This document shows, in pieces, positions 5,181-5,386 of a stretch of DNA of 5,386 nt. The DNA is from Candidatus Latescibacterota bacterium (GTDB lineage Bacteria > Krumholzibacteriota > Krumholzibacteriia > WVZY01 > JAKEHA01): NCBI GenBank assembly GCA_022615275.1, contig JAKEHA010000259.1:1-5386 (forward strand), given 5' to 3'. The notes beneath the pieces were generated by a model. The model had not been told where the DNA came from and did no database searches. It worked only from the letters and a program-made list of their open reading frames with translations. The translations under genes and the position numbers were made by a program. Every line of letters begins with the position of its first letter. Position 1 is the stretch's first letter.

Positions 5181-5386
5181 GTGCTGGTGAAGGACAGCGG
5201 TATCGTCATATCGGTCTCGCGCAGCGGTGAGACCAGCCTGGGGCTGGTGTTTCTCGGGCGCGCGTGCGGCAAGGTCCGCCTCTTGGCCAAGGGCGCGCTC
5301 TCGCCCAAGCACCCGGGGCGCGGCGCGCTCGAGCCGGGCAATCAAATCGAGATCGTCTATTATCACCGGGACGCTTTCGCGAGCTA
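5181..5386 (+). CDS. recO: DNA repair protein RecO, N-terminal fragment
   Basis: RecO works with RecF and RecR to load RecA onto SSB-coated single-stranded DNA during gap repair. The window holds the first 68 residues, reading off the right edge. The N-terminal OB-fold pattern is clear: V-K-D-S-G-I-V-I (3-10), S-G-E-T-S-L-G-L-V (15-23), C-G-K-V-R-L-L-A-K-G-A (29-39), a short basic linker, then G-A-L-E-P-G-N-Q-I-E-I-V-Y-Y-H-R (48-63). This matches the usual RecO start, in which G-I-V-L leads to G-E-x-S and then G-K-x-x-L-L-A-K-G-A. The zinc-binding and helical C-terminal parts lie outside. The start is a GTG at 5181 with a GGGAG ahead. The gene follows mgtE by 54 bp in the same direction; recO close to the pgpH-ybeY block is a common bacterial arrangement. 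The short length is due only to the window edge. Confidence 0.88.
   Translation, partial: MLVKDSGIVISVSRSGETSLGLVFLGRACGKVRLLAKGALSPKHPGRGALEPGNQIEIVYYHRDAFAS

Overview
The window is high-GC bacterial DNA (mid-60s % GC by eye). Its right-hand five sixths is an ordinary housekeeping cluster on the + strand: pgpH (c-di-AMP phosphodiesterase of the 7TM-HD family), ybeY (rRNA-maturation endoribonuclease), a CorC/HlyC-type CBS-domain membrane protein, mgtE (Mg2+ channel) and the start of recO (recombination mediator). A pgpH-ybeY-corC-recO neighbourhood is common in many phyla. The sequence style and the inserted mgtE suggest an uncultured high-GC bacterium of the Gemmatimonadota/Eisenbacteria kind, but this is a weak inference and no rRNA or other decisive marker is present.

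The left part (about 1-745) is different. On the minus strand lies the start of an exported DUF481-type protein that runs off the left edge (179 to 1). Before it is an open frame (759 to 253) that appears to be a mosaic. From about 720 to 440 it reads like the C-terminal part of a DUF4331 protein. At the point where DUF4331 proteins continue with an N-G-R-R-type motif, it switches without a frame break to what looks like the C-terminal tail of an arylsulfatase. At about 716-730 this frame meets, head to head, a pgpH that has lost its N-terminal half (leading TM helix and 7TMR-HDED extracellular domain). Two unrelated genes thus both lose their 5' parts at one point, and local GC changes from about 50% to about 70% there. 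The simplest readings are an assembly or amplification chimera, or a real illegitimate-recombination scar.

From 746 rightwards the layout is compact. pgpH and ybeY overlap by 26 bp. A 47-bp gap holding a small hairpin and a perfect AGGAGG leads into the corC-like gene. An 85-bp gap with a plausible sigma-70-type promoter precedes mgtE. A 54-bp gap precedes recO, which starts at GTG and runs off the right edge. The corC-like protein and MgtE both pair a membrane domain with a CBS pair, so together they look like a divalent-cation (Mg2+) homeostasis unit beside a c-di-AMP turnover enzyme; that link is inference. I found no tRNA, rRNA, CRISPR array, IS element or clear rho-independent terminator. 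The most notable observation is the pair of junctions on the left, not a new system.
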